The notes under the pieces were generated by a model. It ran no database searches and had not been told where the DNA came from. It saw only the letters and a program-made list of their open reading frames with translations. A DNA stretch of 64,000 nucleotides from Acidobacteriota bacterium (GTDB lineage Bacteria > Acidobacteriota > Terriglobia > UBA7540). Shown piece after piece: positions 1-8,499 of this stretch (its first letter is position 1; each line of letters opens with the position of its first letter). The translations under genes were made by a program, and so were the position numbers. The stretch is taken from contig SCRD01000024.1 in the NCBI GenBank assembly GCA_004298155.1, positions 372,001 to 436,000 on the forward strand, in the 5' to 3' direction.

Positions 1-480
1 ATTTTCTGATGGAAAGGTCACACTAAGAGTGGGAGTGTCCGCCGAAAGTGAATTTCCGGGTAAAATCGCGGTCGCCATGTTTAGTTGACGTTCTGAGCGG
101 ATTTCATAGCCCTCGAGTTGGTGGTCACATCAACCCCATTGATCCTGACGTAGGTAAAAAGACAGGTTGAGGCGAGGTTGCGAGTTGCAGTCCAGCAACA
201 GGAACGTCAAAGGACATTTTCCATTATTCCCGCGCACTTTAAAACGTAGAAATCTAAACGGAAAGCCGGTAGGAGAGTACATCAGCATCATCGCCGCAGG
301 TGCGTTCGGGAACCGCAAGATTTGGTAGGATGAGTGCGCAGAGGCGTATAAAGCGGATTCCCGGTTGTTGGCGCAACCGGGGTTTTCATTGGTGGCCTCG
401 ATCAAAACCGAGAACCTCCAACCCAAACAGCGAGTCAAAGTCCGTCTCAGTAACACCCATGCACTTACGAGAACTCCCGA
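1..480. other. No supported gene at the left edge
   Basis: I see no convincing gene here. The longest open frame is on the minus strand (130-456, 108 codons). It has no recognisable motif, no clear ribosome binding site and no repeat of its pattern elsewhere in the window. Confidence 0.5.
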
Positions 481-729
481 CTAGTCATTGTACAAGCGCA
501 GATCGTCGGCTGTGTACGTATGAGTCGCTCGACAACTCGGATTTTCGCAAGTCAACGTCTCCCGCCACGGTCCAACCCCAGAGTTCACGACCATCTCCAC
601 AACCGGTTTGGAGAAATGTCCGTAGAGACTTGCTGCAGTTTCTGCACCGCAGATTCCCGGAAGATAAACTTCATCGATTTCTATCCCCCTTCCGCAACTC
701 TTGCAATGCACACCAAGCTTATTAGCCAT
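481..729 (-). CDS. Small zinc-ribbon-like protein (82 aa)
   Basis: I do not recognise the family. The product has a CxxC pair at Cys9/Cys12 (motif HCKSCG), a lone Cys27 and a second pair at Cys61/Cys66 (motif CENPSC). This spacing fits a small structural zinc ribbon. The acidic C-terminus (TADDLRLYND) and the absence of a signal peptide or membrane segment suggest a soluble cytosolic protein. I chose the ATG at 729; a GTG two codons upstream is possible, and neither has a strong Shine-Dalgarno sequence. It is divergent from the methyltransferase at 822. Function is unknown; an adaptor or nucleic-acid-binding role is only inference from the zinc ribbon. Confidence 0.6.
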   Translation of the reverse strand: MANKLGVHCKSCGRGIEIDEVYLPGICGAETAASLYGHFSKPVVEMVVNSGVGPWRETLTCENPSCRATHTYTADDLRLYND

Positions 730-821
730 CGCCACATTTTACATCCGCCTGCGGTATTCCCCGCAGCTATATCCCCGCTCCGTTGCCATGCTCCTGCCAT
801 GGTGAGATACTGAAAAGCATC

Positions 822-1718
822 ATGACACTTGACGATGCCCGTCAGTTCTACGCGGATGAAGTCAGAATCGCGGCCAACGTACGGTCAGCGGCGTTAGTTG
901 CGGCTTACGCTCGTGTCCCACGAGAGAACTTTATGGGTATGCCGCCCTGGCAGATTATCTCGCAGGATACGATCGCGATGGCGTTCATGGGGCTGGCGGG
1001 AATGGCATACCTCGCGACGGAGAATCCCCTCGACCTATATCACAATGTCCTGGTTGCGCTTGACCCTGCCCGCTATATTAACAACGGCCAGCCGAGTGCG
1101 TTGGGGCGGTGGATCGACGAACTTGATCTCGCGCCGGGCGACCGCGTTTACCACCTGGGTTGCGGTGTCGGTTATTACACCGCGATTATGGCCGAAGTGG
1201 TGGGGAGCTCAGGGCAGGTGGTAGCCAGTGAAGTGGATCCCGCATTGGCGGCTCGGGCTCAAGAGAATCTCACCAGTTTCACGAACGTTTTGGTGCACGC
1301 GGGAGATGGTACCGCATTTGATCCGGGCCCGTGTGACGCAATATTTATCAATGCTGGCGTCACCCATCCGCTCCCGCTTTGGCTCGAGCGTCTCTCCGCC
1401 CACGGCCGCCTAGTTTTGCCCCTCACCGCCACCATGGACTCCACGAACCTCGCCGGCACCGGCATCATTGCAAGAATCACCCGCCAAGAGAACGGCTTCG
1501 CCTGCCGCCCTGTCACCACTGCTGGAATCTTTTCGTGCACAAGCGGGCGGGACCCTGAAATGAATGCGGCACTTGCAAAGGCTTGGGCAAGTAAGGCCCT
1601 CTTGAAGCTTAAGTCGGTGAGAATAGATCCGCACGAACAAGACGAAACCTGCCTCGCCCACCGCCCCGACGTCTGCCTAAGCACCGCCAACCTACTGGCG
1701 AGAGCCATCCTTCCATGA
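822..1718 (+). CDS. PCMT-like SAM-dependent methyltransferase (298 aa)
   Basis: The protein resembles the protein-L-isoaspartate O-methyltransferase (PCMT) superfamily. A helical N-terminal part (about 1-85) is followed by the NNGQPSA segment, which matches the substrate-side loop of PCMT proteins. The SAM-binding motif I is VYHLGCGVGYYTA (about 109-121) and an acidic motif II (VASEVD) follows about 20 residues later. The last 90 residues extend beyond a minimal Rossmann methyltransferase, so the substrate may not be isoaspartate. The ATG at 822 is preferred over one at 783 because the upstream residues (PCSCHGEILKSI) look non-conserved. It stands alone, convergent with the CHAT gene. Confidence 0.75.
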   Translation: MTLDDARQFYADEVRIAANVRSAALVAAYARVPRENFMGMPPWQIISQDTIAMAFMGLAGMAYLATENPLDLYHNVLVALDPARYINNGQPSALGRWIDELDLAPGDRVYHLGCGVGYYTAIMAEVVGSSGQVVASEVDPALAARAQENLTSFTNVLVHAGDGTAFDPGPCDAIFINAGVTHPLPLWLERLSAHGRLVLPLTATMDSTNLAGTGIIARITRQENGFACRPVTTAGIFSCTSGRDPEMNAALAKAWASKALLKLKSVRIDPHEQDETCLAHRPDVCLSTANLLARAILP

Positions 1719-1857
1719 TCGGCGCCGCGAGTGGCGCATCTTGCCTTAAGAAAGAAAAGTAATGCTCAGGCCCTTCTAGAATTCCTGATTGGATGTGTGT
1801 CTTTATGGTAGCTACCTCGATAAGCGCAATTGGTTTCAACAGTCTCCGGTGCTGAAC

Positions 1858-4500
1858 TTATCGGGAGTGTAGCGCCATAAAAGAGTCGCCCACAAGAGTA
1901 AGTCCGGCCCAATAAAATGGCACTGCCTGGCCCTTGAATTGTTTGAGCAGATCGAGCTTGGCATGGCGCAAAGCTTCACCCTCATCCTGGCCGGCTCGAA
2001 GGTTGCGGTAGAAGCGGTCCATCAGGTCGGTTGTGTAAACGTCCGAAGCCGCCCACAGGCTGGCAAGCACGGATTTCGCTCCCGCGTACAGGAAGGCCCG
2101 TTCGATATTCTCGATTCCCTCTTCGCCATCAAGCCTCCCGATTCCGGTGTCGCACGCTGACAGAGTTACCAGATCGGCATCGAGATGAAGCTCTCGGATC
2201 TCCCGCGCCTGCAACAATCCGTCGTCGCGGTGTGCGGGGTCTGGTCCCAGCACAAGCGCGGCTCGGTCAGGATATCTCGGGTTGGCGATTCCGTGGGCTG
2301 CGATATGGATAATCATGAAGCGGCTGAGCGGTTCCGCTTTGAATGCTGCTTCTGTGGCTTCTGTACCCACCAGGAGCACGCTTGAACTGCCGAAAATCTT
2401 TCCGGCCGAATTCACTTCGTCGGCGCTGTGTGGCAAATCCGGGAGGGGATGCGCTTTCAGTCCAAAGGGGTCTGACAACGCCGTTGTGCTTTGAGAATTT
2501 GAAGTAAGGCCTTCGGCGGTATTGATCGCCTGGTATTGTACCCCTCCCAGACCGAGAAAGATAATCGGCGCCGGATTCTTCCCCCGGCTGTTCTCGATCA
2601 GGTTCAGTACGGCAGCTGATGGCGCGTAACTGACCACATGGGTGGCAAGGACGTACCGCCCTTCGTTATCTGTGAGCGCATCAAAAGGAATCAGGTTCAA
2701 CTGGCCGTCGGGAACAACAATCAACGATGGCTTGAGTGCATATGGCGGCAATGGATTGACAAGGGCGGAATAAAGCTCACGCGAAGCCGGGATGTCATTC
2801 GTTCTGGTGAGTACTTGCCGGCGGTAATCGGCGACGAGCCTATCGATTTCTTCGCGACCGGCTGGCAGCGTGGCCACCCCTGCACGGTGGCGCGTGATGT
2901 AAAGGCAGAAGGATTGGGGGGTGTCCAGCACGTATTCAAGAATGGCCTCCCTTGAATTCAGCGAACGCTGAATATCTCTGAGGTCCACCGGCGTTCCGCG
3001 AAGGGACGCCATCTGCATGGGCGTCTCCGTTTCACCTTCGGGACCCAGCATCTGATCAGCTCTAAAAAGTCGCTCCAAAAGACTGCGCCTCTCACGGGGT
3101 AGCGTGGCGTGAAGCAATTGAATTTGCAGTTGGCTTATTTCCTTTTGTGCGGCTTCGGTTTCTTGGTTCCTCGGCCGCTCGATAGGCTTGCCGCTGCGAA
3201 GCTGGTCCGCGATGGCCCGCCCGCGCGCGCTTTCCAGGATGTCGAAAGCCTTAGAAACATTCTTCAGTTCTAGCGCCGCAAGCTGGAAGTGGCCCAGATA
3301 GACATTGCTCAGGGTCGCGATCAAAGAGCTTTCCACCTGGCGGCTCGGCAAGGAAACCAGCAAGCCCTGCGTTACGTCCTCTGCCCGGCTGTAAAGGCGA
3401 TCTGCCTTCCTGGCTTGGTCTGCCTTGGCCGCAAGGCCCGCCATCAGCGCAAAGTCCTCCGGCAGGTGGTATTTGTCTTCAAGGGTCTCCGTCCTGCGCT
3501 CCGCCAGCGCCGCAAATCGGGCTCCATCGGCAAGATTACCTTCGTCCTTGTAGGCCGTTGCCAGCTCAAACGTGGCCCATGCCAACACGTGTTCAAAGCC
3601 GTGCTGGCTGCAGAAGTCGGTCGTGTGCTGTAGCTCCTGGATGGCTCTCGTTCGGTTGGCCGCGATGTCTTCTTCTCCCTGTACAACAAGTAGCTGGGCT
3701 TCGGCAGCGAACGAATTTTCTGCTTGCGCTTTGCGGATGGCTTCGGTCAAGACCTGCTTCGCTTCTTTCTCTTGGTGTAATGCAATCAGGCCGCGCGCTT
3801 CCCCTTCATAGGCCATGAATGGGAACCCCATGTCTTTGCTTGCGTATGCGGTCTTGATGGCAATTTGGCAATATTTAATCCCTGTGCGGGGCTGGCCGGC
3901 CTCAACAAATCCATTGCCTACAATCGAGGTGTAATAAGCAGCTCCCCCCAGGTCCAAATGCATGAACATCGAAGTGACGGCGCTTTTCAGGTCTTGATTT
4001 GCTGCGGCAACGTCGCCGTCCAGGAACTCAATAATCCCAAGCTCGGCCTGCGCCCGCCTTTGCCAGCGGTGATTTCCCAGTTTCGTTGCAAGCTCTTGAA
4101 CTTTTTCCCACGTGGCGCGCGAAGAATTCTCATTGACCTCCTCTTCGAGTGCAGCTTTTGCCAACAGGCAGCGAAGCATCAGCCCGGCGTTGGCCTGGAC
4201 CATTGGGTTGCGGAGGTCTTTCCCAACTTCATGGGTCAGAGCCGTGGATGGGTTCTGATAAGCTTCCGCCCGAATCCAGCCGAGCCTGGCTTCCAGTTCT
4301 CCGTCTTTACTGTGCGTGGCGCGGAATTTATTTCCCGCTTCAACATAGAGCGGAATCGCCCGCGGCCAATTGTAAAGTATTGCCAGGTGGTCAGCTCGCG
4401 CGAGGAGAGCCTTCGGGCTATTCGAGTGTTTTTTCGCCAGTACGAGGTAGACAAGCAGAGAAGCGATGGCGATGGCAATTGCGAAGCGAGTTCTGTTCAC
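1858..4500 (-). CDS. Membrane-anchored TPR-CHAT caspase-like protease (880 aa)
   Basis: Residues 5-22 form one hydrophobic segment (IAIAIASLLVYLVLA) followed by KK, so the protein is probably anchored with its body on one side of the membrane. Residues about 30-430 are alanine-rich helical repeats of tetratricopeptide type. The C-terminal 300 residues are a CHAT domain, the caspase-related peptidase fold. The likely dyad is His736 in IIHIAAHG and Cys783 in VTLSACDTG, and both are present. CHAT proteases are established as suicide or effector proteases in several bacterial immune systems, but many TPR-CHAT proteins in multicellular or soil bacteria have no known role. No obvious substrate or partner lies next door, and the gene appears monocistronic. 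Confidence 0.85.
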   Translation of the reverse strand: MNRTRFAIAIAIASLLVYLVLAKKHSNSPKALLARADHLAILYNWPRAIPLYVEAGNKFRATHSKDGELEARLGWIRAEAYQNPSTALTHEVGKDLRNPMVQANAGLMLRCLLAKAALEEEVNENSSRATWEKVQELATKLGNHRWQRRAQAELGIIEFLDGDVAAANQDLKSAVTSMFMHLDLGGAAYYTSIVGNGFVEAGQPRTGIKYCQIAIKTAYASKDMGFPFMAYEGEARGLIALHQEKEAKQVLTEAIRKAQAENSFAAEAQLLVVQGEEDIAANRTRAIQELQHTTDFCSQHGFEHVLAWATFELATAYKDEGNLADGARFAALAERRTETLEDKYHLPEDFALMAGLAAKADQARKADRLYSRAEDVTQGLLVSLPSRQVESSLIATLSNVYLGHFQLAALELKNVSKAFDILESARGRAIADQLRSGKPIERPRNQETEAAQKEISQLQIQLLHATLPRERRSLLERLFRADQMLGPEGETETPMQMASLRGTPVDLRDIQRSLNSREAILEYVLDTPQSFCLYITRHRAGVATLPAGREEIDRLVADYRRQVLTRTNDIPASRELYSALVNPLPPYALKPSLIVVPDGQLNLIPFDALTDNEGRYVLATHVVSYAPSAAVLNLIENSRGKNPAPIIFLGLGGVQYQAINTAEGLTSNSQSTTALSDPFGLKAHPLPDLPHSADEVNSAGKIFGSSSVLLVGTEATEAAFKAEPLSRFMIIHIAAHGIANPRYPDRAALVLGPDPAHRDDGLLQAREIRELHLDADLVTLSACDTGIGRLDGEEGIENIERAFLYAGAKSVLASLWAASDVYTTDLMDRFYRNLRAGQDEGEALRHAKLDLLKQFKGQAVPFYWAGLTLVGDSFMALHSR

Positions 4501-4611
4501 TGCCTTCCTCCGCCTCTGAAAACGTCACGGAGTCTGCTGCACTTCCGAGGGGCGAAGAAGAGGCGCGAACCTTTCACGATCAAGATCGCGTTTTGAAGTG
4601 AAAGAGGAAGC

Positions 4612-5391
4612 TCAGTGCCCCACAGAGCCTTTCAATACTGTAAAGCAGTTCGACTGAAGGATCAGTCTTACAGCCGGAGTCAGGCGGCCCATCGCACGTT
4701 TATTTGCCCCAATTAGTCGCAAAGTCTTGAGCGGCGATCGCAGAGCGATTCCGAGTGCCTTCCGACCGTTCAGCCCTCCGTTTGCATCGAGCGCCGGATT
4801 GAAGTCAGGCATTTGTGCATCCAGTGAATCGGAGACAACTCGTAAGACTGCCGCTGGCACTTCAGCGCGGGCAGCAGCGGAAAGAATTTCATAACTTTCC
4901 ATATCTACTACGCTTGCTCCAGACTTCGCAAGCTGCTTTTTTTCGTCCTTGCCAGACGCAATGTGCGGAGAAGTGATCCCGGTAACCCGATCACAAGGGA
5001 TGCCGCTCGTTTGAAGAGTTTCGGCGATAGCGTTGGTCAGCGTCGGCGAACAACGAAGTCGAGGTTGGTTGCAGGCTGAGAGGCAATCCATGTATGCAAC
5101 GATGCGCTCTTCATGCATCGCTACCGTAAGGCCTCCACACAGACCGATTACCAGAATCGCTTCGGGTTTATCAGCCGTTGGCGGCCCACCACCCGAGCCA
5201 GCGCCGGTTAACCCCAACGCAGCTTCAGCTTTAGCCTTGGAGTTTCGCATCCCCATTCCGGTAATAATTGCCGCAACCTGCTTTCCGTTGTGCTCAACTA
5301 TGAAGGGCGTTTGCTTGCTGTGCTCATGCTTCTGCGCCAGCCCCAGCACAGGTTGTGCTTCCATCTTCGACGACGCAAACACGTAAACCAT
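4612..5391 (-). CDS. Phosphorylase-superfamily nucleosidase (MTA/SAH nucleosidase-like, 259 aa)
   Basis: The N-terminus starts VYVFASSKMEAQPVL. The central glycine-rich strand VIGLCGGLT and the C-terminal VVDMESYEI (Met-Glu that contacts the ribose in PNP/UDP family enzymes) place this in the nucleoside phosphorylase/MTAN superfamily. Such enzymes cleave N-glycosidic bonds of nucleosides such as methylthioadenosine or S-adenosylhomocysteine. Relatives also act in hopanoid biosynthesis, so the substrate is open. A partial second copy of its first 20 codons lies 160 bp upstream (see 5486-5620). The upstream sequence has AAAAGGG before the ATG. There are no membrane segments. Confidence 0.75.
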   Translation of the reverse strand: MVYVFASSKMEAQPVLGLAQKHEHSKQTPFIVEHNGKQVAAIITGMGMRNSKAKAEAALGLTGAGSGGGPPTADKPEAILVIGLCGGLTVAMHEERIVAYMDCLSACNQPRLRCSPTLTNAIAETLQTSGIPCDRVTGITSPHIASGKDEKKQLAKSGASVVDMESYEILSAAARAEVPAAVLRVVSDSLDAQMPDFNPALDANGGLNGRKALGIALRSPLKTLRLIGANKRAMGRLTPAVRLILQSNCFTVLKGSVGH

Positions 5392-5485
5392 AATTACCCT
5401 TTTAAGGCGAGTACTAGGTGTGGGTCAAGGTCAATTTGGTGCTCGCGTTAAGACGCAAAGGAAATTGGAAGCATCCCGCCGAGAG

Positions 5486-5620
5486 TCAAGACAAATTTGC
5501 TTGGGTCTGGTCGTAAGGGCTGGGGCGGGTGGGAGATTTATCGGCGCCGGTCCCGGCGAGTTCCAGGACCGGCTGCTCTTCCATCTTGGATGCCACGAAG
5601 ATGTAAACCGAGCTTATCAT
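5486..5620 (-). pseudogene. Truncated duplicate of the nucleosidase N-terminus
   Basis: The first codons read VYIFVASKMEEQPVLELA, nearly matching VYVFASSKMEAQPVLGLA of the intact nucleosidase just downstream. After about 20 codons the similarity stops and the frame ends in a stop at 5486. It is therefore a remnant of a tandem gene duplication or of a replaced paralogue, not a working enzyme. Confidence 0.6.
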
Positions 5621-5664
5621 CAACTGAGTACATATCGAAGAAAGATGTAATGCTCCTCGGGCGA

Positions 5665-6687
5665 TCAAAGCCGCACGGGGATATCGGAGCCTTGCACCCG
5701 GACATTAGAAAACCCATTCCTATGGAGTAGCATGGTAATCACCATGCTAGCGGTGGCCTTCTCAAGCGTGGGGCCTGATCGAACAGATACAATTGGTAGC
5801 TTCTTCGCGGGGTCGGTAGGAATAAGCTTGACATAAGGAACCAAGCCTCCTTCTAATGACCGGAAGTAGACCGGGATTGGCGTTCTTCCGCCGTCGTCGG
5901 AGCCTTGCTTCAGCAATTCCCGGCGACGAACAACAACACGCCATTCCTTTTCAACTTCAAAGGCTCGATTCTTGAAGCCGATGATTTCTTCGAACAGCAT
6001 GTCCCTTATCACACCCAAAATCTTGGAGTACCCGACTAAGGGGTGGTCCATCACCGTCGTAACTGCACGCGCTACATCTGGATTATCAAACGCCGTGAGG
6101 ACCGGTTCTAATACGGCATTACATTTCTTGACCTGTTCGCTTCTGTCGTACTCTACCTTCACCCATTTCGAAGTATAAATATTTGGCTCGGGCTTGAATC
6201 CTTGACCCGTTGTCAGGTCGGGAGCCGGGACTGCGAACCCAAGCGAATAACCACCCGATTGGCCATAATTTCTCCACTGACTTAATAGATTGTCATCCTC
6301 GCAGAAGCAAGCTAAGTAAATTGGCTCAATAACCTTTCCTTTTAGGAGGTCTTCTCCGAACCGCTGCCTCAACTGCTGCGCAAAATCCAATGCGAGCGAT
6401 GTTTCAGGACCTGGATTCTTGAGAATCCAGTTGTCCAAGACCTCTGTAACAAGTCCACACCCGTAGGTGATCTCCGTCCAATCGTTGAGGAAATATGCAG
6501 ATGATGCCCAGAGCTCGTTTTTCTCGATAATTCCTTTGAGGCCATCCGCCGTGCTGTAATGATAGAGCGCACCGTTGGGCGGAGCCTGCTTTGGTCCAAA
6601 TTCTCGCTGGATGTTGAACGCCAGCACCTTATTCAGAGCCTTGTTTGCGAGGTCCACCGCCGACTTGTCAAATTCGCTTAGCAACAT
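5665..6687 (-). CDS. DUF2971 family protein (340 aa)
   Basis: The sequence matches DUF2971 well. ALYHYSTADGLKGIIEKNEL near residue 40 is followed by LNDWTE, then CFCEDDNLLSQWRNYGQSGG around 125-150 and YSLGFAV. DUF2971 proteins have no established activity, but they are often found in defence islands and some have been classed with abortive-infection genes. The conserved Asn-Asp, Cys/Glu-Asp-Asp and Ser-Gln-Trp residues are typical of the family and hint at an enzymatic or nucleotide-binding site. The start overlaps the end of a 44-codon ORF by 20 bp, so it may be the last gene of the ParA operon. Confidence 0.75.
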   Translation of the reverse strand: MLLSEFDKSAVDLANKALNKVLAFNIQREFGPKQAPPNGALYHYSTADGLKGIIEKNELWASSAYFLNDWTEITYGCGLVTEVLDNWILKNPGPETSLALDFAQQLRQRFGEDLLKGKVIEPIYLACFCEDDNLLSQWRNYGQSGGYSLGFAVPAPDLTTGQGFKPEPNIYTSKWVKVEYDRSEQVKKCNAVLEPVLTAFDNPDVARAVTTVMDHPLVGYSKILGVIRDMLFEEIIGFKNRAFEVEKEWRVVVRRRELLKQGSDDGGRTPIPVYFRSLEGGLVPYVKLIPTDPAKKLPIVSVRSGPTLEKATASMVITMLLHRNGFSNVRVQGSDIPVRL

Positions 6688-6802
6688 ATCGGTTGAATCC
6701 TAGCGGAAACGCGGACCTCAGAGCATCGATGAGCACCAACATCTCCGGCTTCCTGTCCTCTCTTTCCGTGAAAAGCTCGTCAAGCCGCTGTGTGCGTGTC
6801 AT
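6668..6802 (-). CDS. Short ORF coupled to the ParA operon (44 aa)
   Basis: The start ATG shares its A with the TGA stop of the 128-aa gene upstream (TGATG), which suggests translational coupling. The product begins MTRTQRLDELFTERED and is charged at first, then mixed (LVLIDALRS). Its end overlaps the start of the DUF2971 gene by 20 bp. I recognise no family. Support rests on the tight overlap and reasonable composition only. Confidence 0.4.
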   Translation of the reverse strand: MTRTQRLDELFTEREDRKPEMLVLIDALRSAFPLGFNRYVAKRI

Positions 6803-7188
6803 CAAGCTCTGAACGCGTCACCCTTCCTGGATCGCGTTTGTACTGTGTTAACGATATGGTCTAGAATGCGGTCCTTCTTTTTCCACTTGAGAACTAGGGC
6901 GGACTGGTCCATTCCGTATTCGGCCACGATATCCTTGAGGGCCTCCACGTCAAGCTCACCGAGCCGCGCACGAAGTGTCCCTTCGCCTTCTTCATAGACT
7001 GAATATGGGTCAAGCGCAGCAGGCTCTCGCCGGTTCCTAGGCGCTCTGGTGCGCGGTGAAGGGGATGGTTTGGCGGGAGTACTGCCGCTGTCCAGCACCC
7101 GGTCAATTTCAGCAGCCAGAGTAGGGTCGCTCCTCACGGCCTCGACGAGCAGGACGAAAACACGCTTGAGTTTATCTTCCGTTTTCAT
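6802..7188 (-). CDS. Conserved hypothetical protein in the ParA operon (128 aa)
   Basis: It has three parts: an N-terminal helix (KLKRVFVLLVEAVRSD), a basic proline/arginine linker at about 40-60, and a C-terminal helical module with DPYSVYEEGEGTLRARL and DIVAEYGMD. The module is followed by a KWKKKDRILDHIV segment. I recall this C-terminal module beside ParA-like genes in mobile elements, but I know no function for it. The start codon overlaps the ParA stop (ATGA), so the two are co-translated. The C-terminal helix-turn-helix-like spacing is reminiscent of SAP domains, which is inference. A DNA-binding accessory to partition is the simplest guess. Confidence 0.65.
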   Translation of the reverse strand: MKTEDKLKRVFVLLVEAVRSDPTLAAEIDRVLDSGSTPAKPSPSPRTRAPRNRREPAALDPYSVYEEGEGTLRARLGELDVEALKDIVAEYGMDQSALVLKWKKKDRILDHIVNTVQTRSRKGDAFRA

Positions 7189-8216
7189 GCAACTGCCTTC
7201 AGTATTTCTCGGGTGAGTGCCTTGTAGGTGTCGAATTGTCCTTGGTATCCGTACTTCTGGCGCAAGGTGTTCAGCTTCGTGAATTCGGCAGCCTCTGCAA
7301 TGTGCCCGCTCTCTGGAATCACCGTGTCGAAGACTGGCGCGTCACCGTTGTTGCGTAGTCGGCGCAAGGTGTTCGTATGCAGCCTCAGTTGGGAGCGGTA
7401 TTTGGAGATGATGATTCCGTAGGGTTCCAAGGACTCGCCAATCTCTTTGGCAAAATCTTTAACCCGCTTAACAATCTGAGGAATGCCATACGTTGACAGA
7501 ATATCAGGAATGGTTGGGATGATGTAGCCGTGGGCCATCCGAAGGCCATTCAAGGTGATAATCCCCAAGTTTGGAGGGCAATCGATGAGCACGAAGTCGT
7601 ACTCGTCAATGATTGAACGCGTAGCTTTCTTCAAGATATCCACTGGGTTTGCGGCATAGAACTTACCCGAGGGCATCGAAGCCAGTCGATCCTGCACGTC
7701 GATCAGGTCCAGGCTGGAGGGCAACAGGCTTAAACCACGGACTTCGGCCACGTTGGACACTCTTCGTTGGAGCGTATTGTCTAAATCGAACTTCCGGTCC
7801 TCTGGCTCAACCAGGGCATCCTTGAATAGCCGTGCCAGCGTACGCTCATTGTCATTGAGTTCCTTCCACTTATCTTCTCCAATGAGCATAACAGTCGCGT
7901 TGGTCTGCGGATCCAAGTCAATGACAAGGACCTTCTTGCCGAACTCAGCGGAAAGCATTTCACCGACAGCAATGGTAGTCGTGGTCTTTGTGACGCCGCC
8001 CTTCAGGTTGATCATAGCGATCACTGTACACATACTCTTCTTCCTCCTCTTCAGCCATGCTCGAACCTCTGCTTTCAGAAATACCGGCCCTGACTTTAGC
8101 TCAGCAATGGGCTTCGGAAAATCAGGACTGCGCTTGCGCCAGTTCGCTACAGCCGGTGGACTTACGCCCGCGAATTCGGCGATTTCAAAAAGACCGATCA
8201 AATCTAGTTCTCGCAT
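7185..8216 (-). CDS. parA: ParA-family partition ATPase with N-terminal HTH (343 aa)
   Basis: Residues 1-55 form a MerR/AlpA-like helix-turn-helix (LFEIAEFAGVSPPAVANWRK). A deviant Walker A motif follows (KGGVTKTTTT, about 72-81), then VLIDLDPQTNAT and VLIDCPPNLG, all hallmarks of ParA/Soj ATPases. ParA moves ParB-bound DNA over the nucleoid to segregate plasmids or integrative elements. An N-terminal HTH on ParA (as in P1/P7 ParA) usually means it represses its own promoter. The ATG at 8216 is preferred over a GTG at 8234 because that GTG lies inside a palindromic repeat just upstream. It is followed by coupled genes at 7188 and 6802. Confidence 0.9.
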   Translation of the reverse strand: MRELDLIGLFEIAEFAGVSPPAVANWRKRSPDFPKPIAELKSGPVFLKAEVRAWLKRRKKSMCTVIAMINLKGGVTKTTTTIAVGEMLSAEFGKKVLVIDLDPQTNATVMLIGEDKWKELNDNERTLARLFKDALVEPEDRKFDLDNTLQRRVSNVAEVRGLSLLPSSLDLIDVQDRLASMPSGKFYAANPVDILKKATRSIIDEYDFVLIDCPPNLGIITLNGLRMAHGYIIPTIPDILSTYGIPQIVKRVKDFAKEIGESLEPYGIIISKYRSQLRLHTNTLRRLRNNGDAPVFDTVIPESGHIAEAAEFTKLNTLRQKYGYQGQFDTYKALTREILKAVA

Positions 8217-8218
8217 GT

Positions 8219-8257
8219 TGTGAACTCTATTCACAGACAGTGTGAACGATATTCACA
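8219..8257. promoter_or_regulatory. Tandem 17-bp palindromes upstream of parA (operator or centromere)
   Basis: Two near-identical inverted repeats, TGTGAACTCTATTCACA (8219-8235) and TGTGAACGATATTCACA (8241-8257), lie 22 bp apart centre to centre, two helical turns. They end 3 bp before the parA start codon. Both have TGTGAA/TTCACA arms. This fits an operator for the HTH domain of ParA, or a parS-type site for ParB. Confidence 0.7.
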
Positions 8258-8462
8258 TAGGTGTCAAGCGGAACATTTGATCTGGAAAGCTGCCGCTGGA
8301 ACCGTCTTTTCGCGACGGGCCCGCCTGATTCTGACCTGCTCGCCAAGAGAACCCACCACAAGAGATCATGGCCTGCAGGTACGATTGGATGGCCCCTCGT
8401 AGTGGGGCACCAGTCACCAATTCGATGGACGGGAAATAGTTCTCCGTGCCTTAGCGGAGGGT

Positions 8463-8490
8463 GGGTAGAGCGAGTTGTCTCGCTCTACCC
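8463..8490 (-). terminator. Perfect 12-bp hairpin after parB
   Basis: GGGTAGAGCGAG, a TTGT loop and CTCGCTCTACCC form a perfect 12-bp stem 10 bp beyond the parB stop. No U-rich tract follows on the minus strand, so it may be a factor-assisted terminator, an mRNA-stabilising hairpin or a protein-binding site. Confidence 0.5.
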
Positions 8491-8499
8491 CCGCCGATT

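Noticed and set aside
3865-4601. Long plus-strand open frames opposite the CHAT gene
   Set aside because: They mirror the GC-rich CHAT coding strand and have no motif or ribosome binding site.
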